Shown: positions 1 through 13,988 of the stretch, piece by piece
Position numbering within the stretch: the first letter of the stretch is position 1
Layout: the number at the start of each line of letters is the position of its first letter
Assembly (NCBI GenBank): GCA_000320605.2
Contig: KB445791.1
Location: 2,834,802-2,898,801, forward strand
Length of the DNA: 64,000 nt
DNA from: Gelatoporia subvermispora B
Taxonomy: Eukaryota; Basidiomycota; Agaricomycetes; Polyporales; Gelatoporiaceae
Direction of reading: 5' to 3'
The notes under the pieces: generated by a model
Told to the model about the DNA's origin: nothing
The model's database searches: none
Seen by the model: only the letters and a program-made list of their open reading frames with translations
Program-made: the position numbers and the translations under genes

Positions 1-333
1 GTCGCGCTGGCGTGAGCTGGCCCGACCGCGCTCGAGCGCTCAAGCGCTCACGGCCCCCCTCCCTCCGACTCCCGGAGAGCGCCCACGCCCCTCGCTTGCG
101 ATTCATGACCACGTCTTTGCGTCGCGGATCTATCCAGATCGAACATTCCAGCCAGTCAGCTCCCAGGGAAGTAGTATTAGGATTGCTCGACCACAAGGCC
201 ATAAGTAACGGAGACTGGTAGTACAATGGCGCGCCGACGCGCCGGATGCAGGTGAGATATGAGACCATGAATGATGCAACGATGATATCCAACAGAACGC
301 AGACAGGAGGCAAGACAGTCCAAAAATGCAGAT

Positions 334-1075
334 GCTATGTGATGACCAGCGCGAGGCCGTCCTCGAGGTCCGCCAGCAATACCCGTTCCCTGATTCGCTC
401 CCGTCAGCTAATGGCAGCGTGGAGCGGAAGTGGACACCACTTACTTGGTCTCGAGCTTGTGGTTTTGAATAGCAGCAACCGCAGCTGCCCTGACCCTATT
501 CGCGTCGAGGTCCGGGGGTAGTGCGCACACGAGACACAGGGGGCAGTTTGCAACCTGGAGTCGATACGAGGCTGCGATCTGTGTGCGAATTCAGCGACGT
601 TTTGATAGGCACACGACAGGTAGACGTACTCCGGACGCTCGCAACACCTCGACCAGGTTGTGCACAAACATGAGAGAGCGGGAACGTAAGTCATGAAGGT
701 CGTGAAGATCGCCTGTCCTCGTGTCAGTAGGGACTGACATGAGGACACTTAGTAGCCTTACAAGAGTCTGAAGGGGAGGAGAGGTTAGGGATCGTGCAGT
801 GCAGTCTTACTGCCTGAGAAGACTGGCGGATCAGGCTGATCAGGCTGTTAGCATCGCAAAGGCATGTGGTTTAATAATGGGCAGACGTACTCGGCGAATG
901 GTTCCAGAGCGTCCTGCAAGTTGCCAAGCTAGGGACGACAGCGTCAGACGACATGTACGGGAGCGGCCGAGCACGCGGAAATGCAGCTCACCTCGTTCAG
1001 CCCTACATCCTTCTGCTGCTGGCCTTCCACATGCAGAGACAGATGCTCGGATGCGGGAGCAATGACAGCCATCAT
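334..1075 (-). CDS. Hypothetical protein, small multi-exon gene (about 160 aa)
   Basis: Not recognised. Reading the reverse strand from ATG-ATG at 1075, a chain of short exons joined by good GT..AG introns gives a continuous product. It starts MMAVIAPASEHLSLHV, passes through a leucine-rich part (LIRQSSQA, then TLVRLLSVL), and ends in EDGLALVIT before a TAG at 334-336. One 51-bp intron has a GTACGT donor and splits RASG from IAASYRLQV. A CxxC (CPLCLVC) is visible near the C-terminus, but no complete zinc-binding motif. The supporting evidence is frame continuity and splice signals only. It could instead be the 3' part of the reverse-strand gene just upstream (1137-1940). Confidence 0.38.
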
Positions 1076-1136
1076 CGTGGATTGAATATTTGGGTGATGA
1101 GGAGTAGAGCTGAAGGCGGGGCTGGCTGAGACAGTT

Positions 1137-1940
1137 CTAGTAGGTCAGGACATATTTATGTCGGGTCACGGAGACCTCGTTGCAAGGCTTCGCGGAGGAT
1201 TTCGGAGGGACCGGTCCCCACGGGAACGATCGGTGCCAAATCGACCATGTTTTGAGGTTCTCGGTCGTCGAATCCTCGGCCAGACAGAACTGGGCGACGC
1301 GATGCAGAAATCCAGCTACAAAAGAAACAGACCATCTCGTCGCTTTGGCTCATCCCATTGTAGAATTGTCCGGATCCCACGTAAATCATTCTCCACTCCA
1401 CATATTGGGGAATTTGAGCACTGTGCATTGTCTGGTCCACACCCTCAGCCCCTTTGGTACATAAAGAAGATCGCATATGAAAAGCACACGGCCGCACACG
1501 TACGTCGTGGGCAGTAACATGCTCCTCAGGTCATGTAATATGACCAAACTCAATACATAAGAGTGCTCTTCGTTGGCCATAGAGATCAGGGGGCAAAGAT
1601 CTGCTTCCACATCGGAGGCCGGGGCGGACGATTGCAAAGATAGGTTGTCCAGACTGTCTAACGGCTCCACGAACGGGAGGCCGGTATTGAAGAGGAACCA
1701 AGGCTTGAATATCCTATAGCACAAATATACGCTTACCATAAAAGGCAAGGATGACGTACTGCATCAATTCCACTTGCGGGCGTCGAAGTCGCGAACTCGG
1801 TGCTGCAGGACGTGCAGCTCGTACATGACTAGCTTGATTATCACGAAACACCGGAATCTCTGAAATCACCTGTGTTACTAGTGTGCTACTAGTGTGTTGT
1901 ATACCTTCGTGTCATCTTCCAATCGGAATCCAGGGGTGCA
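1137..1940 (-). CDS. Hypothetical protein, partial model, head-to-head with VPS13
   Basis: Not recognised. Reverse-strand exons can be joined into a protein-like frame. An exon ending in GFRLEDDTK is followed by a GTATAC donor, then VISEIPVFRDNQASHV. A 46-bp GTACGT..TAG intron leads into QIFKPWFLFNTGLPF and a following 70-residue stretch. After another intron comes FLHRVAQFCLAED, ending at a TAG at 1137-1139. No good start codon was found: the first exon frame stays open toward the VPS13 start codon at 1962, so the true 5' end may overlap the VPS13 promoter or the gene may be decayed. Near the 3' end two frames both look coding (one gives APIVPVGTGPSEILREAL), which suggests a missed intron or a frameshift. 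Confidence 0.3.
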
Positions 1941-1961
1941 GGAGAAGCCGCGGAAACAGTC

Positions 1962-4900
1962 ATGGTGTGGTGGACTGACCCTGGCAAGGAGGTGTTGAAC
2001 ATCGTATGCAGCAGCATCAAAACATATGCAATGTAGTAGCTGATTTCATCTGATGTCAGCTGTTCAACAGGGTCCTCGCCCCATATGTTGAGAATCTGGA
2101 CATGAACCAAGTGAACTACGGTATTGGCCAAGGTGCGCGCTCAGGACCCTGTGACACGGAACGAATTCACATGGCGATGTAGGACGTATCACGCTGAGCA
2201 AGCTCAGGCTGAAGAAGGGTGCCCTTGACAAGTTCAGATTGCCGGTTGATGTAGTTGAAGGCGCGTCCAGTGTCGATCTGTCCAATCACAGTCACCATTG
2301 ATATCAACACACACACAGGCCATCTGGGCAAGTTCACTCTGTCCCTGCACTGGTTGAACCTGGGAAATCAGCCTGTGGAGATTACTATTGAGGATGTGTA
2401 CCTTCTTGTGGTCCCATCTTCTGAGACCACGTATGACGCCGATGAGGATGAGCGGAGGCAGCAAGCTGCCAAAATGGAGCGCCTGGAGAACGCAGAGCTG
2501 TTGCATATGCAAGGAAGTGACGTCGCCCAAGGTAAGTAGTCCCTTAATATGACTGCCCGTGTCTGACACTATTGCTCTGTAGACTCGCCACAGTCTCAAG
2601 GTTTGCTGGCCTCGTTGACGGCCAAGATCATCAACAATCTCCAAATTACTGTCCGTAACATACATGTACGATATGAAGACAAATTGAGTGTCCCTGGCGT
2701 ATGTCTATTTCTGATGGAACTTCTATATATGTGGACATTGATGCCGGAACTATTCACAGCACCCATTCGCGGCTGGTCTAACATTGGCAGGCCTGACAGC
2801 GGTATCCGTGGATGACAAATGGGAACCGGCTTTCATCGACAGCAGTGCTGGAGCCATCCACAAGGTCAGTAATTTATGCCACATCTGGTTTGATCATCCT
2901 TAGTAATCTGCCTCGTAGCTCTCGAAATTGGAGTCACTTGCGGTATACTTTGATACCGATTCCGGTAGTCTGTCAGGATTATCTTACGACGAGCTCGTCA
3001 AGAGATTCGCGGCTCTGGTACGCCTCCGACATGCCTATCCGGTGTACTCTAACCCAAACCGCTTGACACAGATCCCGAAAGATGACGCCTCGTCCGATCA
3101 CCAATTCATTCTCAAACCTGTTACCGGCGAGGGTAGGGTAAGTGGATCAGTCTACGTCTCTCCGGGTCCAGCTTACAGTTGCGCAGATCATCATGAACCA
3201 TCAGCCAGACAAGGAGATACCTCGGTTTGATGTGCAGCTATTCTTCAATGAGATCGGAGTCATCCTGGACGACAACCAGTACCGCGACGTCATCTCGCTT
3301 CTCGATATGTATCATTTCTACATGCGGCAGCACCAGGTCCGTCCGTAAGATTCACGGAAGATACTTCAAGCGCTAATGATCCTGAAGTACCAAAAATACC
3401 GCCCGTCCGCGGAGGAACTCAGTGCAAATAGACCAAGAGCACTTCTCACGTTCGCCACGAGAGCTATTTTAGACGAAGTTCGGGAACGCAAGCGGAAATG
3501 GACGTGGGCATACTTTGCTGAACGGCGAGACGACCGGCATAGATATGTGGACCTTTTCAAGAAAAAGCAGCTCGACTCGTTGGTAAATGGGGTATATGAC
3601 TTGATATACTCTCCGTCATGGCGTGAGCTGATGCCGCGAAATCCAGGAAGTAGCCGAATTCAATGCTCTCGAGAAGAAGCTGTCGTATGAGGACATTCGC
3701 TTCTACCGCTCGATCGCGAGGTCCAAAGTGAAGAAGGACCTTGCCGCACGGAAGAGAGTTGAAGACGAAAAGAAGAAGCAGCAACAGCCCCAGCAGCGCA
3801 GTAGCTGGGGAAGCTGGTTGTGGGGATCGTCTGATACGACCGAAACGTCGAGCCAGGATCCAGTCTTCCCGGAGGAGCTCACGGACGACCAGCGTAAGGA
3901 GCTGTATGAGGTGCTCGACTATGATGAGAAGACGGCATTGGCAAACTCGTTCGAGACTCCGCAGGATGCGTTGAAGGCCCGTGTCGCAGCGCAGCTGAAA
4001 CGAGGCTCGTTCGCTCTCAGGACCGACCCGAGGGGCAAACGTCAAGATATCGTGTCCATGGTCTTCGACGTGTTTCAAGCAACTTTCATACAACGAGAGG
4101 ATAACTTTGAGACATCCATGTCCCTAGGAGGATTCGCTGTTCACGACGGCACGACGAAGAACACCCTATATCCACTCATCGTCCACGTCCAAGAGAGCCG
4201 TGATCAAGATGGTATCGTGAAGGCTCTGCCGATTGGACAAAATGAGCCGATGCACGGTGCCGAGGATCCGTTCTTCTACCTCAAGTTCGAGAACAATCCC
4301 CTGGACGGACGTGCTGATAGTGCTCTGACATTCCGCATGCGATATATGGAGATTGTGTATCATAAAGGGTACATCGAAGCAGTATACAGGTTCTTCAAAC
4401 CTCCTGCGAGTCAGCTCGAGTCCGTCGAAGCTCTTCTAGTATGTCTTTTCACAACCAGGTGTCGCTCTTCATTCATTGTTCGCAGAGTGCAGCAAGCGAA
4501 ACACTGGAGGGCCTGCGAAAGGAAACAAGAGCAGGTCTCGAGTATGCCCTGCAGACCCACAAGACTATCGACGTCCACATGGATCTTAATGCGCCTATTA
4601 TCATCATACCCGAAGAGTACGTGTTTCTTAAAGGTGTCAGAAGCTCGCATCTGAATCTCCTGCAGTATCACAACGAACAACTGCAGGCACCTCGTCATCG
4701 ATGCGGGTCACATTGCCATCAAGAGCGAGCTGGCGGACAAGAAGACGATGAAAGAGATACAGGCCAAGCGCAAGCAGCAGTACAATGATGAGGACTACAA
4801 GCGCTTAGAGTCTATGATGTACGACAGACTGTCTGTTAGGCTTGAATCCGCGCAAGTATGTCACATCTCTTTGGGCACTGAGCGTCTCTGACAGTGCCTC

Positions 4901-7900
4901 TAGTTCCTGCTTGGTGACGACCTCAAGTCGTGTATGGACGCTCTGACGTCCTCGGAACAAGACAATCTGCATCTGCTCGAGCGGATCAATTTGGATCTAC
5001 AAGTCCAAAATTCGATTGTACCCACTGCTTACAACTTGGCACGTTTCAAGATTGCCGCTCACCTCCCGACACTCCAAGTCAACCTATCGGACAGCAAGTA
5101 TAAGTCCCTCATGCGGCTGATCGACGTCTGTGTGCCACATTTCGACGACGATGAGGCCAAAGCCGTTTCTTCGGATAATACCCAAAGGCCTTCCACATTC
5201 CGGTTAACGCCGGGTATCTTCGGGTCTGGCGGAGAATACAATGTCGATGACGATGAGGACGAGCATCATCTAGAGGTTTCCAGCCCGAGGGACAATCAAG
5301 AGGAAGAGTTCTTCGAAGCTCAAGGCGACAGTCAGGGTGTATGTCATTATTGCTCGAAGAAGGCGCGAACTGACGCATCATATAGGACCCTGCAACGCGT
5401 CAACATGTCGTGGAACTCAACTTCACAGTGGACACTTTGCGAGCGTCGCTTTCTAAATGTGTCGGGAATGATGAGAGGCCACTTGGGGATGTCACGTTTG
5501 ATCGCTTTGGCTTAGCGTTCGCCATGGCGAAGTATGTCATGACTGCCAATGTCAATTTGAGGTGTGTATTACCCACTGACAAGGTATAAGACACACGTTG
5601 ATCAGGATGTAGCTCTTTAGCAATGCACATCATGCAAGATGGGAAAGATCCCATAGAATTCATGTCATCGACGGAAGCGAATACGGATGAAGACCTGCTC
5701 ACAGTCAAATATACTAGGGTTCAGCAAGAATCGCCCGAATATCAAACCATCTACGAAGGGATAGACCAGAATGTGGACGTGAAAATCTCCACGTTCCTGT
5801 TCCGAGCAGCCCCCGAGCCTGTCCTGACGCTGTATGATTTCATTATGACGACATTCGTGCCCCAGGACTCCACCAATCCTGCCGCAGAATCACATCAAAT
5901 TTCGACCGATGTCGCCGCAGAACGTCCAGCTGAGGCTCAAAGCGGCCACAACTCTACCGAGAAGATCCGCGTGCTGTTGAAACTTGCGAGCATACAAGGT
6001 CAATACATATGCCAATGCCATGAGGCCGGAGCTTTATGAATGCTGACGTTCTTCCAGTGATCCTGATCAACGATGACAACAGGCTCGCGACGTTGTCGCT
6101 GTCAACTGCAGATGTTTCGATCCTTCTTCGCTCTGGTACGATGCGTGTGAGTGGGAGACTGGGCAGCTTGGACCTCCTCGACAATTCCGAGGTCCAAACG
6201 GCCAGTCCTGCTTTCAAGCAGATGCTTTCGATTGAAGGCGACAACTTCGCGGATTTCCAATATCAAACCTATGATCCGAACGACAAGGAGAGTTACAAGG
6301 GGATCAAGTCGTCGATATACCTTAACACAGCGTCGTTGAAAGTACACTACCTAGAGCAACCGCTGCACGACATCTATGTCTTCGTCACAAAACTGGCCAA
6401 GCTCAAAGGCCTGTACGATGCAGCAACAGAGGCGGCGGTACAACGCGCGTCAGAAATCGAACGCATGCAGTTCACGATCTCCATCAAGTCTCCCATCCTC
6501 ATATTCCCCTCTGATGCGCAGCAATCATTGGACGTGTTAACGTTGCGTCTCGGCGAGTTCGCCGCCAAGAATGCTTACGATGACCTTGCAAATAAGACCA
6601 CTGCGAGTCTGCGCGGCATTCAGCTAGCGTCTCAGCTGTATCATGACGACAACGCTTCTCTTCTGAAGATGATCGACGATATAAATGCCCAAGCAGAGGT
6701 CATCCAGCCCTTGAGTATTGATCGAGTAAGGGACACGTCTTCACCTGACATACAGGTTAGTGAAGAAGCTAGTCAATCCGGATCAGGACTAACAAAAGTT
6801 CCAGATCAGAGTCGAGATATCAGACGTTCGATTGCACCTTACGCAGGTCCAGTATGGGCTGTTAATTGCATTGTCCTCATCTATTCCACGAGTATTTGCT
6901 GGCCCCATCGATATACCGGAAGCCGGAGACCTCGCTCTGAATGCTATCTCAACTGGGCAATCATCGCAAGATCTCACAAAACCAACGGATGCTCCCGCCG
7001 ATATAGATCTACAACCAGAATTACGCCGTGTACCAGATGCAGAAGCTAGTATCTGGACATCGGTCGACGCTGTAGTCACGATCAACGCAGTCAAGTTGCA
7101 TCTATACGACAAAGCAGCTTTTACTGAGGCCGACCTTAATGAACATGGTATCGCGCGATTCGCTCTGAACAGTAGCTCTTTGCGGACCAAAGTTCTCTCG
7201 GATGGCGCTATCGAAGCTCAAGTCATTTTCAAGTCCATGACAATGAGCAATACTCGACCTGGCCATTCAAAATTCCGGGAAATTATTCCTGCCAGCAAGC
7301 ATGACAGGAATCAGGTGATGTTGTTGTACACGATGTCCGGTGGGATAGACCGATCCTCTCTAGCCGTTGTCACAATCGATTCCCCCCAGGTCATCTTCGC
7401 AGTCGACCCCATCATCGCTTTGCTCGATTTCTTCACTAGTGGGCTACCCTCTTCCAATGATATCGATCCAGATACTCTGAACGAATCGAGTACTACCACA
7501 AACACTTCAGGCTCTCCATTCGCATTCCGCCTGGACCTGCATGACATTTCTATCAGCGTCCTGGAGGATGACTCTGATCCTGAATCCCAAGCTATACGAT
7601 TGGGTATTCAACAGGTCTCTCTGTCACAGCAGGTGCGCTACTTGATACCATGTGTTTGCCATGATCCACTGAATAAGATGAAATCCAGGCAACCGTTGCT
7701 CTGAGTGTGACTCGTCTCGGCATGTCTCTTGTTCGAATGGGCGGAAGCCCTGAGAGCGTGCGATTCCTAGATGATGTGGATTTGACATTGTCTCTGGATA
7801 ATCGTGCCACGGATGCGCACCGTTCTATGGATGTCGAAGTTTCGGCACAACCCATCGTCTTTCGAGCATCGTACCGGGATATCAATTTGATTACGAGCAT

Positions 7901-10900
7901 CATCAACAAGGCGATAGAACTGTATGGTTCTTCCGTCGCATTTAGTCGCGAAACGTCAGAAGTTGCTCTCAAACAGTCCTCGAAGACCCCGTCGAGGCGT
8001 CTGCATGCATCCCATAAGACGTCCCGGTCTCTTTCGAAAGGACAGCCGGTTGGAAACGCTCACGTGCTGGTTTCGAAAGAACAGGTAAGCCAGCCCTCGA
8101 TAACGCCGGAACATTGATCTGATATGGGCTACACAGTTCAAGGCTTCGTTCGAGGGTCTGCGTCTTGTGCTTATTGGCGACTTACATGAACAACCCTTGC
8201 TGCACTTCAAGGTTAGACCATTTAGCGTGGAGGCTCGGGATTGGTCTAGTGCGGTTCGTAATCTGTTCTAGGGGCGCTCTCGTCCTGACAAGTAGTAGCT
8301 ATTGGCAACATCAAGCCTGACGGCACAAATCACCTATTGGAACCTCTCCAACTCGCACTGGGAACCTCGTGAGTCACATCTACTTAGCGATCAACAATGA
8401 TAATTGACATTGGCCCTAGTGATCGATCCATGGACGTTCGCACTTATCGTAAGCTAGTACCACGCGTTTGTTCCTTGTGACTGCTGACACTGCAACAGGT
8501 TTCCAAGCAAAGTCCCACTGCGGGCTTGTCCATGACATTGTCGGCACAGGAGCGACTAGACCTTAACGTGACAACGGTTTTCGTGGAGCTGGCCCTCGCC
8601 ACCGCCAGAATGTTCGGCAAAGAGGGTGACCACGTTCTGCGCAAGGCCCGTGGAAGTTACGCACCATATCGGATACGCAATCGTACGGGATCCAGTGTCT
8701 ACGTTTGGTCTGACGTGGAGGGCACAAACCATACCACGGATGCAACCGCTGTGCAAGTTGCTCACAATAAGACCATCGATTGGAGGTTCGATGACTGGAA
8801 GACGACACGGGAGGTCAGTTCCATATCAGTTCCACAAGTTTCGCTCATAACCATGCACGATGTACTCACCGATATCTAGCACGTATCATCAAGTGGGCAT
8901 AACAGCATTGGTTTGCAGATCATCGGAAAGCCTTGGGAACACATCAGGAGCATTCCGGTGGATAGAGAAGGGGACTTCGCGTTCACCCTTCGCCCGAAGT
9001 CCGAAAAGTACGCCCATCGTCTGTTGTGCGAAGTCACTGTACAAGACAACGTCAAGATTGTCACGCTACGCTCTACTTACAAAGTCGAAAATTCAACTTT
9101 GTATCCTTTGGAATTGACGCTTGTGGATGCTTCGGGTCAGCCGGTACAAGCGGTGGAGAAGATTGGTACGTTTGTCATCACACTGTACAGTCAGCGGTGT
9201 ACTGAAGAGCCAACAGCGCCTGGACATGATTATGCACTTCCGATCGATGCGGTGGGCCAATACAGAGTCAGGATACAGCCAGACCGTGAGTTACCAGTTC
9301 CATCTGACCGGACTACTTATCGAATGGATCCTCCAGAGGGTTTCGGTTACCGATGGTCCAGTGCGATTCGCTGGGAGGATGTAGTCGCGAAGCGGCGATT
9401 CACGATCAAATGTCCACATACTGATCCAAACGAGTCCGCCTTTAGATTCCAAGCGTCTGTCGAGACTGATGTCAGTGACGTTAACTCTGCGTAAGTCAGT
9501 TTGTGATGTGGTCTTCCTGAATATGATATCAAGCTCGATATGACTAGAAAATATCCGAAGATCTCTCTCAAACTGCGGGCTCCCCTAGAATTGGAGAATC
9601 TCTTGCCGTATAACTTGAAATACCGGATTTACGACAAGAACTCGGATCAGAATTGGCGAAGCTATCTCCGCCAAGGAGGAATCATGCCTGTACACTCAGT
9701 CGAGCTGGGCCACCTCGTTCTTCTCAACATTCAGATCGAGGATTCCGGTATGTGATTCGCAAATCACGAGAGCTGCTTGATACTGATTGGCGTCCAGTAT
9801 TCAAGCCGAGCGATTTCGCTATCATCAACACTGATGGAAATTCAGATTTCGATGTGGAGAATAGTCTTATCCTGAGGGATGCTTCAGATCGTAAATTGGA
9901 ATTGAAGTTGAACTATGTGTAAGCATGGCATCTCATTTTGATGCCTTATCTCATGGGGTTGCAGTCGATATCCCAACACGGGAGGCTCGTTCAAAGTCCA
10001 GATCTACTGCCCTTATCTCATAGTCAACAAGACGGGCCTACCGTTTGCTGTCCGCCCTTCACGATCTACGCGCATAGGAACCCCTTCGGATGTAGCAGGA
10101 GATACGCGGCCAGGTACGAGGTACTTAAACTTCATACAGCGTCTCCATTCTTACTTATCACCTGTTAGATGTTTTGTCCAGCAGAACGCCATTCAGTAAG
10201 TCTTCAGCTCCCTCACATACTTAGTTGACTCAATGCCTTACCAACAGTGCTATCGCACTCTGAGCGAGGGAGTGGTTTCAATTTCAAAGTGGGCGAATCC
10301 ATGTGGTCACAGGTACTTCCTATCATCTAAATAGCATACAAGTGACTTATCAGCCCGTACCCAGGATGTGAGCTTCGAGGCCCCCGCTGCTGATACACGA
10401 CTCGCAATGCCGTCTCAAGCTCGACGCACCGAAGCGATTCAAATTGGCCTGTCATGGTCGGAAGGGCTTGGGAAGTACAAACTCACGAAAGTCATCACCT
10501 TGGCGCCTAGATTCATGGTGAAGAATGACTTGCCTCGGCCAATCGCTTTCCGTGAACATGGCGTCGCGCCGAAAGGCCGTTCCACCCTGGGCCCAGGGGA
10601 GCGATGTCCCTTGCACTTCATCAAATCTGGAGACGAAACATTATTGACCTTCGCATTCCCCGGCCTTAATGCGCAGTGGTATGTTCATCACCTATGTAAC
10701 TATCTGATCTCACGGAGTATGTTCTATAGGTCCACGCCTATCAATGTGGAAGATATCGGTTCAGTTCATCTACGCTTGCATTCGGGCGAGGAACGGTCTT
10801 CAGTGTACCTTGTCCGCGCGGACATCAAGTTGGGTGGATCAACAGTTTTCGTTACGTTATCGGAAGCAGGGGAAGGCTGGCCACTCTCGATTGAGAACGA

Positions 10901-13724
10901 CAGCGATTACTCCTTTACTTTCTACCAGGCAGTCAGTGGATCTCTTTAGTAACGGACTGTGTGAATGTCTGATAAACTTCACAGGATCAGTCTAATCCCG
11001 AGGTTCAAGCTCCGGGAAAATCCCTCCCAAGTTACACGGTAGATAAAAAATCCGCCGTTGACTATGCATGGGATTATCCCGCTGCAAGAGACAAGAAGAT
11101 TGTGCTGACCATCAACGGAGCTCGCCGTGCCGTAGATATTATGGAGATAGGCGACTTGATGCCTTTCAAGTTCTCGGTTCGTAGTCATCTCGCCTTGTCG
11201 TGTATTCTGGGTTTGACTTATTCGAACAGGACCAACAGGGACTCCGTGTGGTATCGCTTGACGTTCGGGCCGAGGCTCACAAACAAGTGCTACGCATCAC
11301 CAACTACAACCCAGAGCATAGTCTATATAAGCCAAGGCACAGGAGTTCGACATCTCTATCCAGGCGCGACTCCGTGAACAGTAGCCAGGATGCATTTGAG
11401 GTTGTACAAGAAGAAGTGCCTCCATCCCTGATCGTTTCCCTGGCGCTAGAAGGGATTGGTCTCTCCTTGCTAAACAGGAAGCTCGTTGAAGTGGTGTACT
11501 TGTCCGCTAACGGCCTCAAGCTCGAATATTCCAGCAGTCCCATATCACAGGCGATAGAAGTAACATGTCAAAATCTCCAAGTCGACAACCAGCTCCACGA
11601 CGCTCTCTTCCCTGTCGTTCTCCAGCCCACACCATTGTCTACCGATTCTACCAATGTCGCATCTTTACCTACCATACAGGTCTCCATGATCTGGTTGACC
11701 GACCAAGGTCGGTAGTGAGCTGCTCATTTGCGCAACATGCCCATTAACCCTTGGACAGAGCACGGCGTCTTCTTTGTCAAATACTGTTCGATCCTTCTCC
11801 AGGCGCTGACCATAGAGGCGGATGAAGACTTCCTATTAGCTGTGTATGACCTTACGAAGATCAAGGGCGCCTCCTGGGATGAAGAACATGACGAGTTAAG
11901 CCCTTTTGCTTGTAATTTATCACGCGCTCAGATGAGGATATAGTATACTGGTTCAACATCCCGACGACATACCCGAGCCCCAGGATACCGCTAGTGGACA
12001 GGATTTCTATTTCGAAGTCTTGGAATTACAGCCAATCAAGCTGTCTATGTCATTCATGCGCACAGAGAGGACCAACAGTGACGAGAAGTGAGGATTCCTC
12101 TCAGTGTTAGCAATGAATCCACTGACTCCGTGTAGGCTCAGCATCCGGAACCCGTTCGCTGTGGTGATCAACGCTATTACTATGGCGGTTGGCAATATCA
12201 ACGATGCCTCATTGGAGATGAATGCATTAGCAATCAAAGACATGAGGTTGACGCTACCTGATTTGCAAGATCGAATCATGCATCACTATCGTCAGGAGGT
12301 GCTACGACAGCTGTACCGTATTCTTGGATCCGCAGATTTTATCGGTAACCCAGTGGGACTGTTCACGAATGTCAGTTCTGGTGTTGCCGACATATTCTAT
12401 GAGCCCTTCAACGGTGTTGTGATGCATGGAAATAGGGACATAGGTGCCGGGATTGCCAAGGCAAGTGGCAGCATTTATGTTGTCGTCCTCATCATGTGCT
12501 AAACGTCTTTGCAGGGTGCAGCAAGTTTTGTCAAGAAGACGGTCTTTGGTTTCTCAGATAGTTTCACGAAGTTCACAAGCAGTGTTGGGAAAGGTAGTAA
12601 TCCAGATTCTAGAGTGTTTGACTTGCTCATGAAGGTCTAGGACTATCCGCAACAACGTTTGATGCTGAGTACCAATTACGACGGCGGATGAATCAGAGAC
12701 GCAACAAGCCAAGACACGCGATGTGAGTGGGTTGGCAGCCTATGTTGTAAACGCGCTAACATCATTTCCCAGCTATGGCGTGACTGCCGGAGCTGAGGCA
12801 TTTGCAAGTAGTGTGGTTAGCGGAGTGGAAGGAGTAGTGGTATGTTGCAATGGAAGTACGGTGGGCATCATGCGCTAAACCAAACTGTCAGATGAAACCT
12901 CTGGAGGGTGCTGAGTCAGAAGGCGCCAAGGGATTCTTCAAGGGCGTAGGGAAGGGCCTGATCGGGTACGTCTTTATGTGATTATGCAAATCCGGTTCAA
13001 TATACTGAATACTATCCAGTGTCGTGACCAAACCTGTAGTCGGAGTATTCGATCTTGCATCTAATCTCAGCGAAGGTATTTCATTTGTCCTTGTCACGGA
13101 TTGATTCGCTCAATTGCTCCAAGGAATTCGCAATACTACGACAGTCTTTGATAACCCTGCAAGGGATCGTGTTCGGCCGGTACGTGTGTCAGTGATTCTC
13201 AATGCAGATGATCCTGACCCAAGGCTCTGTGAAGCCGCGTCTCATACCGGCTGATGGTGTCCTAGTCGTAGGTCTTCGGTTATCTTGCTCAAAACACGTT
13301 TAACGCATTAGCCACAGCCATATTCGGAGCGCGAAGCACTGGGTCAGTACTGGATGAAAGATCTGGAGCAAGGTCGCTACCGTAACGAGCAATACGTCGC
13401 GCACATCAGTATGTACACTTTTCGGCACCTCTTGCAGGTTCTCACGTCGTTCCAGATTTACCGGGCGGAGACAACGTTGTACTGTTGACAACTTCCAAAA
13501 TCCTGTCCTTCTGGTCCAACAAGCTTAGACTGGAGTGGGAGCTACCTTTCACTCAGGTTCAGGGTGTTACCATCGAAGATACTGGCATCAAATTCGCACA
13601 CAAGATGGGCAAGGAATACGACAAGTTCGTATACATACCGGACAAGGGGTCTCAGTCGTGGTTCTTCTCTCAGATTGCATCAGTGGTGAAGGCATACAAC
13701 GCCAGGAGGCGGATGGACACGTAG
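1962..13724 (+). CDS. VPS13: VPS13-family bridge-like lipid transfer protein
   Basis: A giant protein (over 3,000 residues, many short introns) that moves lipids in bulk between membranes at contact sites. The start at 1962 (MVWWTDPGKEVLNI) joins through a GTATGC intron to LFNRVLAPYVENLDMNQVNY, the chorein N-terminal helix and lipid groove. KFRLPVDVVEG, IEDVYLLVVP, KIINNLQITVRNIHVRYED and FTLSLHW are typical chorein-N blocks. Between about 8.6 and 10.95 kb lie six repeats of the VPS13 adaptor-binding domain, each with the conserved Asn: RNRTG, VENST, ENLLP, VNKTG, KNDLP and IENDSD. The C-terminal third has the ATG2_C-like Gly-rich helices (GVTAGAEAF, GFFKGVGKGLIG, TKPVVGVFDLAS) and a PH-like end with VLLTTSKILSF, ending in NARRRMDT. 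All domains are present, so the gene looks functional. One intron (2261-2318) appears to use a GC donor. Confidence 0.96.
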
Positions 13725-13988
13725 CGTAGATTCGGGGACAACGCAGGAGACTATAGGAGACTATGATTGTATTGCTAAGGATCCTAACACTGTGCGTCCT
13801 AGACGCAGTGAATGAAATGAGAAGAGATCCAGATGTAATTAATGCGAAGCTACGATGCTGACACAGATGGATGCGCATATATCAAATGGGAGCGCGCTAA
13901 AATGAGACAAAATCGGCCGCAACACCGAAGAACGAAAATGCCTCGAAAGGACTATAGGCTGATGAAATAAATATACTGGCTAGACTCC

